Shown one piece after another: positions 1 through 7,314 of a DNA stretch of 33,789 bases. Origin of the DNA: Companilactobacillus futsaii JCM 17355 (GTDB taxonomy: Bacteria; Bacillota; Bacilli; Lactobacillales; Lactobacillaceae); assembly GCF_001435505.1 (NCBI RefSeq), contig NZ_AZDO01000053.1, positions 1-33,789 on the forward strand, written 5' to 3'. Below the pieces are notes generated by a model that saw nothing but the letters and a program-made list of their open reading frames with translations, did not search any database and was not told the origin of the DNA. A program made the translations under genes and the position numbers. Positions within the stretch are counted from its first letter, which is position 1, and each line of letters begins with the position of its first letter.

Positions 1-53
1 CCTTTATGGGTTTTTGTGTCCACTAGTGTTCGGTTATATTTTACAATCTGCCA
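1..53. repeat. Left copy of 53-bp terminal inverted repeat
   Basis: These 53 bases are the exact reverse complement of 33734-33786. The sequence includes GTGTCCACTAGTGTTCGG and an AT-rich part ending TTTTACAATCTGCCA. Read outward-in from the inner edge it begins TGGCAGATTGTAAAATATAA, which resembles the TG-starting ends of IS3-family elements; that family assignment is inference. The match stops just inside the window on both sides, so the repeat boundary is at about base 53. Confidence 0.85.
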
Positions 54-112
54 TAAAAAAGAAGATATTACTAGATTTGTAGCAATATACTGCAATTCCA
101 ATAATATCTTCT
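54..112 (-). terminator. Terminator of the MenE-like gene
   Basis: On the minus strand an 11-bp arm AGAAGATATTA (112-102) pairs with TAATATCTTCT (70-60) across a loop of about 31 nt and is followed by a T-run (59-54). It lies downstream of the minus-strand ligase gene and immediately inside the terminal repeat. Confidence 0.6.
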
Positions 113-142
113 ATTTATTTTTTGAAGTAATTTATATAAAGA

Positions 143-219
143 TAGAATCCACAATCTAGTCCAGAATAGCAAAGAAAATTGGCTCAAATGTGAAATTTTC
201 TTTGCTATGGAGGACGGCA
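143..219. repeat. Intergenic palindromic element, copy 1 (short form)
   Basis: A 77-bp stretch starting TAGAATC and ending GGACGGCA matches 28924-29015 at both ends. The arms ATAGCAAAGAAAATT and AATTTTCTTTGCTAT flank a short loop, and GTCC...GGAC closes the base. This copy lacks the inner part of the loop present in copy 2, yet still forms a long hairpin. It sits in the 3' untranslated region of the ligase gene. Confidence 0.7.
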
Positions 220-227
220 ATTAACAC

Positions 228-1685
228 CTATATAACTTTATACTCCAAATCAACCAAACGATTACGAAGTATTTTTCCATTAGTAGAACGTGGAAACTCG
301 TCAATTTGGCGATATTCCATGGGAACTTGATAATTTAACAGATTGTGTTTGCCAAAGTCAGCGAGATTGGCACTGGTCAAGAAAGCATTGTCGCGCAACG
401 TTAGATAGGCGATAGGAACATTCTTTCCAGCACGCGATTTGGTACTGACAACACAAATATCCTTAATACCATTGACACTTCGGAAGACATTTTCTACTTC
501 TTCAGGATAAACGATTTTATCCGCAATATAGATCAAGTCAGCTTGACGTCCTTTGAGATACAAGAAGTTGTCATCATCTAAATATCCAACGTCGCCAGTC
601 TTGAAAAAGCCATCTTCAGTAAAACGAGATTGAAAAAGTTCGTCTTTGTTTAAATAACCTAACGCTACCGTTGGAGATTTGACTTCGATGCAACCGACAT
701 TGTCTTGATTGATATTAGTAATGCGAATTTGAGTCGTGAAGAAAGGCTGACCACAAGAGCCGGATTTGATTTCTGCATCATTAAAATTTAACGCTGAAAT
801 GTTAGCAGTCGTTTCTGTCATGCCGTATGATTGCAAAACTGGAATATCTAACATATTGCAACGTAAAACTGTCCAACTGTCAATTTGTCCTGTTCCCAAA
901 AAGACACAACGGAAGTGTTCATTGTATCTTTTGCCTCGAGGAAGACCATTGAGCAATTCTCGCAATAACGGTGGCGTTAGGGAAATAATCGTAGCTCGTT
1001 CGTTGATTAAAATTTTATTGATTAAATCGATGTCGAAACCATCAATCAAGTAAACGCTAATCCCATAAATCAATGATCGCATGATAATTGAAAATCCTGG
1101 AACATTGAAGATAGGTAGCGATAAAACCCAAACGTCTTGTTTGTTGATGCCAAGATTTAAACTCGTTCCCATGGCGGAGTAAAAATAATTGCCATACGTC
1201 AACATTACGCCAATATCATTTTTGTCAGCACTCGGTGTGTAAAAGACCGAAGCAATTTTTTCAGCAGGGTATTCTGAAACGGGCTGATAGTCTAAATTGC
1301 CATTCATACTCAAAACTTCTGACATAAAAATCTTATCACAATCGATTTTTACGATTTCATCAGTGTGTGCTGAATCACTAATTAAAATAGTTTTGGGTTG
1401 GCAGTCATTGACTTGGTACTGCAAAGTTTCTAGTGGTAATTCGGTATCAAGGAAGATTGTTCGTGCCCCTAGTTGTTGAAGTGCTAAAATGGCAACGTAG
1501 CCATTAAAACAATTATCGGAAAATAAAGCTACGGGGTCATTTTCCCGAATGCCGCTAGTGTATAATTTGCCAGCAAAGGCTTGGACAGTTGAATTAAGTT
1601 CGCCAAAAGTGAAATCCGCGTGTTCTAGAATTAGAGCAATCTTATCGGGATCGAGTTTGGCACGTTTGACTAACCAGTTTTCCAA
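228..1685 (-). CDS. MenE-like acyl-CoA ligase with eroded P-loop
   Basis: This 485-aa protein belongs to the ANL (AMP-binding) superfamily and resembles o-succinylbenzoate-CoA ligase (MenE) along its length: NWLVKRA at the N-terminus, LNLGI and an IMRSLIYG segment around 175-208, SYGMTET at 286-292, TGDVGYLD at 363-370, and a C-terminal lysine (K471 in STNGKILRNRL) that normally aids adenylation. The nucleotide-binding loop, usually YTSGTTGKPKGV, reads YTPSADKNDIGV at about 149-160, so glycines, threonines and the lysine are missing. Start: TTG at 1685 with GAGG 7 nt upstream. The divergent neighbour is a thioesterase, the partner activity in menaquinone synthesis, but no other men genes are present. 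Family membership is clear; activity is doubtful, and a non-menaquinone substrate or a non-catalytic role is possible. Confidence 0.8.
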   Translation of the reverse strand: MENWLVKRAKLDPDKIALILEHADFTFGELNSTVQAFAGKLYTSGIRENDPVALFSDNCFNGYVAILALQQLGARTIFLDTELPLETLQYQVNDCQPKTILISDSAHTDEIVKIDCDKIFMSEVLSMNGNLDYQPVSEYPAEKIASVFYTPSADKNDIGVMLTYGNYFYSAMGTSLNLGINKQDVWVLSLPIFNVPGFSIIMRSLIYGISVYLIDGFDIDLINKILINERATIISLTPPLLRELLNGLPRGKRYNEHFRCVFLGTGQIDSWTVLRCNMLDIPVLQSYGMTETTANISALNFNDAEIKSGSCGQPFFTTQIRITNINQDNVGCIEVKSPTVALGYLNKDELFQSRFTEDGFFKTGDVGYLDDDNFLYLKGRQADLIYIADKIVYPEEVENVFRSVNGIKDICVVSTKSRAGKNVPIAYLTLRDNAFLTSANLADFGKHNLLNYQVPMEYRQIDEFPRSTNGKILRNRLVDLEYKVI

Positions 1686-1795
1686 AATATGACCTCTTTT
1701 CCTTTAAAAATTTGATACGCTTAAGTATATAATTTGATTGTAAAACATAAAAACAATAAAATTTAACTAAGTTCTGAAAAAAATTGAGGTATAAA

Positions 1796-2164
1796 ATGAG
1801 TTTGCTAGATGATTTAGGTATAGAAGTAGTCGAACAGGGTAGACACAAAGTGGTTTTGCAGCTGGATTTGACCGAAGAACACTTACAAATGGAAAATAAT
1901 AAGACCGGTGTGATCAATGCGATGTTGTCCGAAACTGCCGCAAGCATTGGAGCAAACTTGAATGTTGAAGATGACAGTTCCGCTGCCGTCTTGAGTGTAT
2001 CCTTACATAATTTAAACACACTTAAACTGGGAAAACTCGTTGTGGAAGCGATTTCTGTACGAGTTGGTGAAAATGTCCAAACTTGGCAAGCTACGACTCA
2101 CTACGAAGAGAGTGCTATCAGCAATAGTTTGAGCACAATAACGTTAAAAAAAATCCAGATCTAA
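1796..2164 (+). CDS. PaaI-like hotdog thioesterase, atypical active site
   Basis: A 122-aa protein with the look of a PaaI/MenI hotdog-fold thioesterase: a central SETAASIGANLN helix region, SVSLHNLNTLKLGKLVVEA, and a VQTWQATTHYEE strand near the C-terminus. Family members normally have HGG before the helix; here the equivalent stretch reads NNKTGVINAMLSETAAS, so the histidine and one glycine are absent. The ATG at 1796 is preferred over an upstream TTG because GAGG lies 7 nt before it. It is divergent from the MenE-like gene across about 110 bp, which suggests a shared role in acyl-CoA metabolism such as DHNA-CoA hydrolysis, though both proteins have degenerate motifs. Its TAA stop overlaps the TAG stop of the convergent membrane gene. 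Confidence 0.65.
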   Translation: MSLLDDLGIEVVEQGRHKVVLQLDLTEEHLQMENNKTGVINAMLSETAASIGANLNVEDDSSAAVLSVSLHNLNTLKLGKLVVEAISVRVGENVQTWQATTHYEESAISNSLSTITLKKIQI

Positions 2165-2682
2165 TTGCGATAGATTCTGGAGTTAATGATTTCAAAAAAG
2201 GCTAAGACAATTAAGCTGACGCCAAATAATTGATATATAAATATAATAGTTTTTGAAGGGTTCAGAATAAACACGATTCCTGCAATCATTAGTAGGGCTG
2301 AATAAAAATAGTCCAAGTAGGGTGTGATCTGAACTCTTTTTGTCATTTCATGAGAATCTCGAAATTGGTTGATTCCGTTGACTAATAAAATAATTCCTAA
2401 GACTGGTGGCACTAATGGGATGAAATAACGGGCAAATAATAAAACTCCTAAAGCTAAAAACAATGCTCCAATGCCCAAACCAATGGCGATGTTATTTTCT
2501 CCCGTCAGTTTGCGAATACTTAAACCATCAATAATAGAAAGAATTCCGTAAATGGCAATGTAGCTGGAAACGATGTAAATAATGATGTTAAAGCTCTTAA
2601 TTGGTGCAATAACGATTAAAATTCCTGTAGTTAGCAAAAAAATAAACCGTAACCAACGGTAAAGTTGGAACTGTCTAACCAT
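2161..2682 (-). CDS. HdeD/DUF308-family membrane protein
   Basis: A 173-aa, very hydrophobic protein with about six predicted membrane segments in three hairpins, for example FIFLLTTGILIVIAPI, GLGIGALFLALGVLLFA and LLMIAGIVFILNPSKTI. The repeated pattern of a helix pair ending in a P-x-K or P-S-K turn is typical of the HdeD/DUF308 family, whose E. coli member is linked to acid resistance; a biochemical function is not known. It starts with ATG at 2682 behind AGGGGGAG. It is monocistronic and convergent with the thioesterase gene, the stop codons overlapping by 2-3 bases. Confidence 0.75.
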   Translation of the reverse strand: MVRQFQLYRWLRFIFLLTTGILIVIAPIKSFNIIIYIVSSYIAIYGILSIIDGLSIRKLTGENNIAIGLGIGALFLALGVLLFARYFIPLVPPVLGIILLVNGINQFRDSHEMTKRVQITPYLDYFYSALLMIAGIVFILNPSKTIIFIYQLFGVSLIVLAFFEIINSRIYRN

Positions 2683-2824
2683 TTTTATACTCCCCCTAAA
2701 AACTCTCTAAATATATGATAACAGAAAAGTTTTGAAATAGAATTAATCATAAAAATGTATTTCACAAGCTTATTTATAAATTTATAAACAGACTATTCTG
2801 GCAGTGATGAGCTTTTTACTTTAA

Positions 2825-2870
2825 TTGTGAAACCAATGTGGTAATTTATAGTTAAGTAGATATTAGGAGG
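2825..2870 (+). promoter_or_regulatory. Promoter and strong SD of pyruvate oxidase
   Basis: TTGTGA (2825-2830) and TATAGT (2847-2852) are separated by 16 bp and suit a sigma-A promoter. AGGAGG (2865-2870) lies 7 nt before the ATG. I found no convincing catabolite-responsive element here. Confidence 0.5.
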
Positions 2871-2877
2871 AATTAAT

Positions 2878-4602
2878 ATGAGTGTTCGTGCATCTGATAA
2901 AATGGTTGAAGTTTTAGCAAAGTGGGGTGTCGATAACATTTATGGTTTACCCGGGGATTCTGTTGATACAACCATTGATGCCTTATATCGAGCCCAAGAT
3001 AAGATTAAATTCACACACGTTTTGCATGAAGAGGTTGCTGCCTTGTCTGCTGCTGCCCATGCTAAATTAACTGGAAAACTCGGAGTCTGTCTTTCTATCG
3101 GTGGACCCGGCGCAATTCATTTGTTGAATGGGCTATATGATGCCAAAATGGATCACGCACCAGTTTTAGCAATTTTAGGACAAGTTCAATCCAAGTTGCT
3201 CAATACTGATTTCTTCCAAGAAGTCGATACACACGTTTTATTCGATGATGTGGCCGTTTACAACAAAATTATTATGGACCCACAATCATTACCAAGAATT
3301 ATGGATGAAGCTATCAGAACTGCTATTGCCAAAAAAGGTGTGGCTGTTTTGACGATTCCTGACGATATTCCTGACCATATGATCAAAGATAATTTCACAC
3401 CTAACGTTGATAATTTCCAAATGGAAAACTACAAAGTCGACGATGCTCAAATCAAAAAAGCTCTCGAAATGATTAAGATTCATTCCAATCCTATTGTTTT
3501 AGCAGGTGTTGGGATTAAAGACGCCAAGAAAGAAACTAAGGAATTTATCGAGAAATACAAAATTCCAATCATTTTGACTATGCCAGCTAAAGGTCTAGTA
3601 GATGACGATCATCCGTATAATTTAGGGCAATTAGGTAAGTTAGGGACTAAACCAGCCTTTGAAATGATGCAAAAAGCTGACCTTGTTATCATGCTGGGAA
3701 CTGACTATCCTTATGCTCCATATTTGAATAAAAAAGTTTCAGCAATCCAAATTGATACTAACGCGGATAGACTAGGTAAACGTCGTCACGTTGATGTTGC
3801 TATTCAAGCTGATGCTAAAGAAGCTATTAGTCGTTTGAATGAATTAGGTGAACCAGTCAAAGAACGTCCATTTTTGGACGAAGCTGTGGCAAAAATCGGT
3901 CAATGGCACAGCTGGATGCATGATGTTTATACGAAAAAACACACTGGTGTCTTGCCATCGTTGATGTTCCACAATCTCAGTCAAAGCGCACCTAGTGATA
4001 CGATTTGGTCAATTGATGTCGGAACTTCGACCGCTTTTGGAGCTAGATTCTTAACTGCCAAATCTAGTCAAAAATATACGATTTCTGCTTGGTTAGGTAC
4101 AATGGGATGTGCTTTACCAGGAGCAATTGCTGCTAAACATGATTTTCCAGATCGTCCCGTTTATGCAGTTGCCGGTGATGGTGCCACAGCTATGGTCATG
4201 CAAGATTTTGCTACTGCTGTCAGATATAATTTACCAATGTTGTACATCGTTTTGAACAACAAATTATTAGCCTTCATTGAATACGAACAACAATCTGCTG
4301 GTCAACAAAATTACGGAATTAGTTTGCCGGAAATTGACTTTGCCAAAGTTGCACAAGCTTGTGGTGGAATTGGTGAAAGAATCACGACCGATGAAGAATT
4401 TGCGGATGCAATTAAGAAGTATCGTCGTCCTGATAAGCCAGTATTGTTAGATGTGGCTGTAACTGACGAGGCTCCACTTCCGGGTAAAATCATGATGGAT
4501 GAAGCTCATGGTTATGCTAAATTTGGTTTGGGCCATGTGATTGACAAGAAGAGTTTGCCAGAATTGCCACCAATGAAAGAAATCTTGCGTTCATTCTTGT
4601 AG
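2878..4602 (+). CDS. pox: Pyruvate oxidase (ThDP/FAD dependent)
   Basis: A 574-aa enzyme of the thiamine-diphosphate family, close in length and motifs to lactobacillar pyruvate oxidases, which convert pyruvate, phosphate and O2 to acetyl phosphate, CO2 and H2O2. Visible features are the N-terminal ThDP pyrimidine-binding domain with the catalytic glutamate in LHEEVAALSAAAH (about residue 51), a central FAD-binding-type domain (about 190-340), and the C-terminal diphosphate-binding motif GDGA...LNN at about 433-462. Other family members (acetolactate synthase and the like) are less likely given the YGLPGDSVD start and the MQDFATAVRYNLP segment. The gene is transcribed alone from its own promoter. 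It would provide aerobic ATP via acetate kinase and peroxide as an antagonist. Confidence 0.85.
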   Translation: MSVRASDKMVEVLAKWGVDNIYGLPGDSVDTTIDALYRAQDKIKFTHVLHEEVAALSAAAHAKLTGKLGVCLSIGGPGAIHLLNGLYDAKMDHAPVLAILGQVQSKLLNTDFFQEVDTHVLFDDVAVYNKIIMDPQSLPRIMDEAIRTAIAKKGVAVLTIPDDIPDHMIKDNFTPNVDNFQMENYKVDDAQIKKALEMIKIHSNPIVLAGVGIKDAKKETKEFIEKYKIPIILTMPAKGLVDDDHPYNLGQLGKLGTKPAFEMMQKADLVIMLGTDYPYAPYLNKKVSAIQIDTNADRLGKRRHVDVAIQADAKEAISRLNELGEPVKERPFLDEAVAKIGQWHSWMHDVYTKKHTGVLPSLMFHNLSQSAPSDTIWSIDVGTSTAFGARFLTAKSSQKYTISAWLGTMGCALPGAIAAKHDFPDRPVYAVAGDGATAMVMQDFATAVRYNLPMLYIVLNNKLLAFIEYEQQSAGQQNYGISLPEIDFAKVAQACGGIGERITTDEEFADAIKKYRRPDKPVLLDVAVTDEAPLPGKIMMDEAHGYAKFGLGHVIDKKSLPELPPMKEILRSFL

Positions 4603-4629
4603 GATAATGTTGATAGGATGGTGTTTGTG

Positions 4630-4818
4630 ATGGAAGATAAGGAAAAGAGCCTTTGGGAAATTATTGCCAAGCAAAAAAAGAAATATGGCAATATTTCCAC
4701 TCCTGAAGTTGATTGGGGAAAAGATATTGAACTTATAAAAGCATTAAATAAAGAAGATGATTCCTTTGACGGAATTCCTTTAGAAGAATTTAGAAAGAAG
4801 CATTCTCATAACTTATGA
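4630..4818 (+). CDS. Small charged protein of unknown function
   Basis: A 62-aa, strongly charged protein starting MEDKEKSLWEIIAKQ and ending in a PLEEFRKKHSHNL tail. The ATG at 4630 is preferred over one at 4618 because AGGATGG lies about 8-10 nt upstream. It follows the pyruvate oxidase gene by 27 bp in the same direction, so it may be co-transcribed. The size and charge recall type II antitoxins, but no toxin lies next to it and I do not recognise the family. It ends at the first copy of a duplicated terminator. Confidence 0.5.
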   Translation: MEDKEKSLWEIIAKQKKKYGNISTPEVDWGKDIELIKALNKEDDSFDGIPLEEFRKKHSHNL

Positions 4819-4858
4819 AAAAAATCCAGCTAAGAAATTAATCTTGGTTGGATTTTTT
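4818..4858. terminator. Terminator/direct repeat, copy 1
   Basis: A hairpin AAAAAATCCA...TGGATTTTTT with an A-run on one side and a T-run on the other can act in both directions. The same 41 bases recur at 6486-6526 with three differences, all in one four-base stretch, and in the same orientation. The two copies enclose the RloA/RloB-like cassette. Confidence 0.8.
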
Positions 4859-4980
4859 ATTTTCAATAATACGTAATTTATAAACGTAAAAGGCGATTAT
4901 CTAAGTTAAAAAAACATTGTGGTAGCAAAAAAATGCTATCTGATGATACAATTAGAAAAAATCAGAAAGGAATTTTAACT

Positions 4981-6291
4981 ATGCTGATAGACTTTACAAT
5001 GAAGAACTTTAAATCTTTTAAAGATGAGACAACTCTGTCATTAGAAACTGGTGAGCGACTTAGCAAGTTCAGAGAGAGTAATACTATTTCCATAGGAAAA
5101 ATTTCCTTGCTAAAGAATTTACTTATCTTTGGGCCGAATGGATCTGGGAAATCAAATCTCTTAGATGGTCTCAAATTGATGCAAACTATGGTTACACAAC
5201 CACCGCAAACAGTTAACGAAAAATTAATCGCAAATAATTTTAAATTAAATGATGAATCACAAAAGAAAGATGTCTTTTTTGAAGTAATTTTTAAAAGGGG
5301 AGTAAATATATACAAATACTCCTTTGCGTTTAATAAAACTAAAATTACACGAGAAACGTTGGCGGTTCTTAATAAAAATAATTGGAAAATATATTTTTCA
5401 CGAGAAAATCAAGAATTTGATGTTAAAATAGCTAACTTTTCTGACGTTGAAAATAGAACCAATGAGAATAGATTATTTATTTTTGATGCTCAGCTCAATA
5501 ATGATAAATATGCAATCGATGTTTTTAAGTGGTTTTCTGAAGATTTGATTTTTGTTGGGGATTTTACAGAGAATGATCATATTAGCCAAATGGCAGAAAT
5601 ACTGAAGACTCCTAAATTAAATAATCAGTTTTTGAAATTTCTTCATTTTGCTGACTTTAATATAAATGGTTTGGAAGTTGTTGAAGAGCCACTGTCATAT
5701 TTTTACTTTCTTGATGCGATTGAAAAACCAAAAACTAGAATTAAACAGGTTAATCGTATTTATACCAAGCATAAAATTTATGATAATAACGGCGATGTAA
5801 TTGGAACAAAGAAATTTCGATTAGAAGAAGAATCCCGTGGAACTCAAAAAATCTTTATGATAGCTTTGGCCTTTTTGAATGCCGAGTTAAATAATAATGG
5901 AAAAACTATCTTGTTTGATGAATTTGATGATTCACTTCATTTGGAGTTGTCTCAAGCAATGGTCAAAATTTTTAATTCTCAAGCTAATCAGAATCAATTC
6001 ATCATTACTACTCATGAATTACAACTTCTGGATTCGGATGTTAGGGTTGATCAAATATACTTGGTTCAAAAAGATTTTCAAGGGGAGAGCAATTTAATTT
6101 CAATTTTTGATTTCAAAGATACTAAAAATACTACTCGCAGTGGAATTAGTTATATGAAACGCTACATTCAAGGAAGATTTGGGGCAACTCCGATTATTGA
6201 CTCTGATGAGATGTTGGAGGCTTTGACCCAGATACAATCCGATTGTGGAGAAATTCAAGATGGCGAAGTCAGGAAAGGCAAAGCTTTTTAG
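4981..6291 (+). CDS. RloA-like AAA ATPase (abortive-infection type)
   Basis: A 436-aa ABC/AAA_21-type ATPase. It has Walker A FGPNGSGKSN at about 49-58, a signature-like EEESRGTQK, Walker B KTILFDEFDD and an H-loop ITTHE. There is no membrane segment or long SMC coiled coil. The MKNFKSFKDETTLSLE start is typical of RloA and related anti-phage ATPases often paired with RloB; that pairing is established for restriction-linked orf (rlo) loci. Start: ATG at 4981 with AAAGGA 9 nt upstream; an ATG at 4933 has no SD. The following RloB-like gene overlaps by 32 bp. The cassette lies between two copies of a terminator and is more AT-rich than the flanking metabolic genes, consistent with horizontal gain. 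Confidence 0.75.
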   Translation: MLIDFTMKNFKSFKDETTLSLETGERLSKFRESNTISIGKISLLKNLLIFGPNGSGKSNLLDGLKLMQTMVTQPPQTVNEKLIANNFKLNDESQKKDVFFEVIFKRGVNIYKYSFAFNKTKITRETLAVLNKNNWKIYFSRENQEFDVKIANFSDVENRTNENRLFIFDAQLNNDKYAIDVFKWFSEDLIFVGDFTENDHISQMAEILKTPKLNNQFLKFLHFADFNINGLEVVEEPLSYFYFLDAIEKPKTRIKQVNRIYTKHKIYDNNGDVIGTKKFRLEEESRGTQKIFMIALAFLNAELNNNGKTILFDEFDDSLHLELSQAMVKIFNSQANQNQFIITTHELQLLDSDVRVDQIYLVQKDFQGESNLISIFDFKDTKNTTRSGISYMKRYIQGRFGATPIIDSDEMLEALTQIQSDCGEIQDGEVRKGKAF

Positions 6292-6487
6292 AAGAACTAG
6301 CAAGAATTTACCTGAACAGAAAATAATTGGAATATTTTGTGAAGGAGCATCAGAATTACAGTATTTTAAAATGCTTCAGAGAAAATATGGAAAAAGTCTA
6401 TATAGAAGTAATAATGATATGGTCAATAGCCAACCGTATACTAATGTTCAGAAATTTATAAAACCCATATTTGGTAGAGAAGACTAA
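6260..6487 (+). pseudogene. Truncated RloB-like gene
   Basis: The 75-residue product starts MAKSGKAKLFRRTSKNLP and continues KIIGIFCEGASELQYFKML, matching the N-terminus of RloB-family proteins (basic start, then a strand ending in CEG, then YF). RloB proteins are normally about 200 aa, so roughly two thirds are missing. The reading frame ends with a TAA whose last bases are the start of terminator copy 2, meaning the gene is cut exactly at the direct repeat. The ATG at 6260 lies inside the end of the ATPase gene, the usual coupled arrangement. A functional short protein is unlikely. Confidence 0.7.
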
Positions 6488-6526
6488 AAAAATCCAACCG
6501 AGAAATTAATCTTGGTTGGATTTTTT
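6486..6526. terminator. Terminator/direct repeat, copy 2
   Basis: The arms AAAAAATCCAACC and GGTTGGATTTTTT pair perfectly around a 14-nt loop. It is a 38/41 match to copy 1 at 4818-4858. It terminates the truncated RloB-like frame from one side and the split minus-strand gene from the other. Confidence 0.85.
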
Positions 6527-6536
6527 GATAATTTTT

Positions 6537-6742
6537 TTAAAGTGGACTGAATTCCTTGATCACATATTCGGCAGGGAATTCTTTTTTGCCGTCTAAATGT
6601 TTTTGATATTTGGTCATATGCTCAATCTCGTTATAAGCATCTTCCAACTGCGACATCGTGTACTTTTGAGTTAATTCGTCGATTGATATTCCGTAAAATT
6701 TTGACAAGTAATCTAACAATTCATTAATTTTGGGCGAGATAC
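6537..6742 (-). pseudogene. 3' part of a small gene split by the IS605 element
   Basis: This encodes a C-terminal segment starting ISPKINELLDYLSK and ending VIKEFSPL, about 67 aa. It lacks its own start: the nearest candidate is a GTG inside the IS end hairpin. The missing first codons are found beyond the element at 8846-8864. Joining the two flanks gives an in-frame protein beginning MMITEDSISPKINELL of about 74 aa. I do not recognise the family; an amphipathic helical character is all that can be said. It was originally convergent with the small gene at 4630. Confidence 0.65.
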
Positions 6743-6778
6743 CCACGAATTTATTCGTGGGAGGTAAGCCCGTCTCCT

Positions 6779-7225
6779 TTACTTTTTCTTTGGTCTACCA
6801 GCTTTACTTTTGGTAGTCCTTTGATTATTTATATATTTCTCAACTACTTCTTTACTCATGTCGCCTAGTGTACTCATGTAATAACTTCTTGACCATAGAT
6901 TCCCTCCCCAAAATTGTTTACGTTTGATTTCTGGGTGATTTCTAAGGAATATCCTTGCACTTCCACCTTTTAACGCTTTAACAACATTCGTTGGTGAGTT
7001 TTTTGGTTTAAATGATATTAACATATGGACATAATCTTCCATGACTTCCATATTCTCGATAGTAATATCATGTAACTTACAAATGTAAGATAGTGTTTCT
7101 TTTAACTCGACTCTCAATTCTGGTGTGGTAAATGTTTTATTCCTATATTTAGTTACCCAAATCAAGTGAAAATGAAAATTATAAACATAACCGTCAGCAT
7201 ATATTGCATTTTTTATTTTATCCAT
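6779..7225 (-). CDS. tnpA: IS200/IS605 Y1 transposase TnpA
   Basis: A 148-aa Y1 single-strand transposase. It shows the N-terminal strand HFHLIWVTKYR (17-28), a metal-binding region VMEDYVHMLISF (61-72), the conserved segment VVKALKGGSARIF, a WSRSYYMST strand, and the helix EVVEKYINNQ carrying the catalytic tyrosine Y131. The metal site, normally H-U-H, reads Y65-V-H67. The length is complete for the family, with a basic GRPKKK tail. It would cut and rejoin single-stranded element ends at the hairpins. It is divergent from tnpB with about 90 bp between starts. Confidence 0.9.
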   Translation of the reverse strand: MDKIKNAIYADGYVYNFHFHLIWVTKYRNKTFTTPELRVELKETLSYICKLHDITIENMEVMEDYVHMLISFKPKNSPTNVVKALKGGSARIFLRNHPEIKRKQFWGGNLWSRSYYMSTLGDMSKEVVEKYINNQRTTKSKAGRPKKK

Positions 7226-7278
7226 TGAATTTTTTTATAAACCTCTCTAAATAAGTGTTTTTTTACAAATTGTACATG

Positions 7279-7306
7279 TATAATGCTAATTAGTAAATGA
7301 CGGGAG
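7279..7306 (+). promoter_or_regulatory. -10 box and SD of tnpB
   Basis: A perfect TATAAT (7279-7284) directly preceded by TG lies upstream of GGGAGG (7302-7306 region), which is 8 nt before the ATG at 7315. No clear -35 hexamer is visible. Confidence 0.45.
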
Positions 7307-7314
7307 GTGAAAAA

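Noticed and set aside
766-1053. Plus-strand ORF of 95 codons opposite the ligase gene
   Set aside because: It has no SD, and its product resembles no known protein; the minus-strand ANL protein is well supported over the same bases.
2701-2824. Catabolite-responsive element upstream of pyruvate oxidase
   Set aside because: No stretch fits the 14-base cre consensus well enough to list.
4630-4818. Antitoxin of a type II toxin-antitoxin pair
   Set aside because: Only size and charge support it; there is no adjacent toxin-like gene and no recognisable DNA-binding motif.
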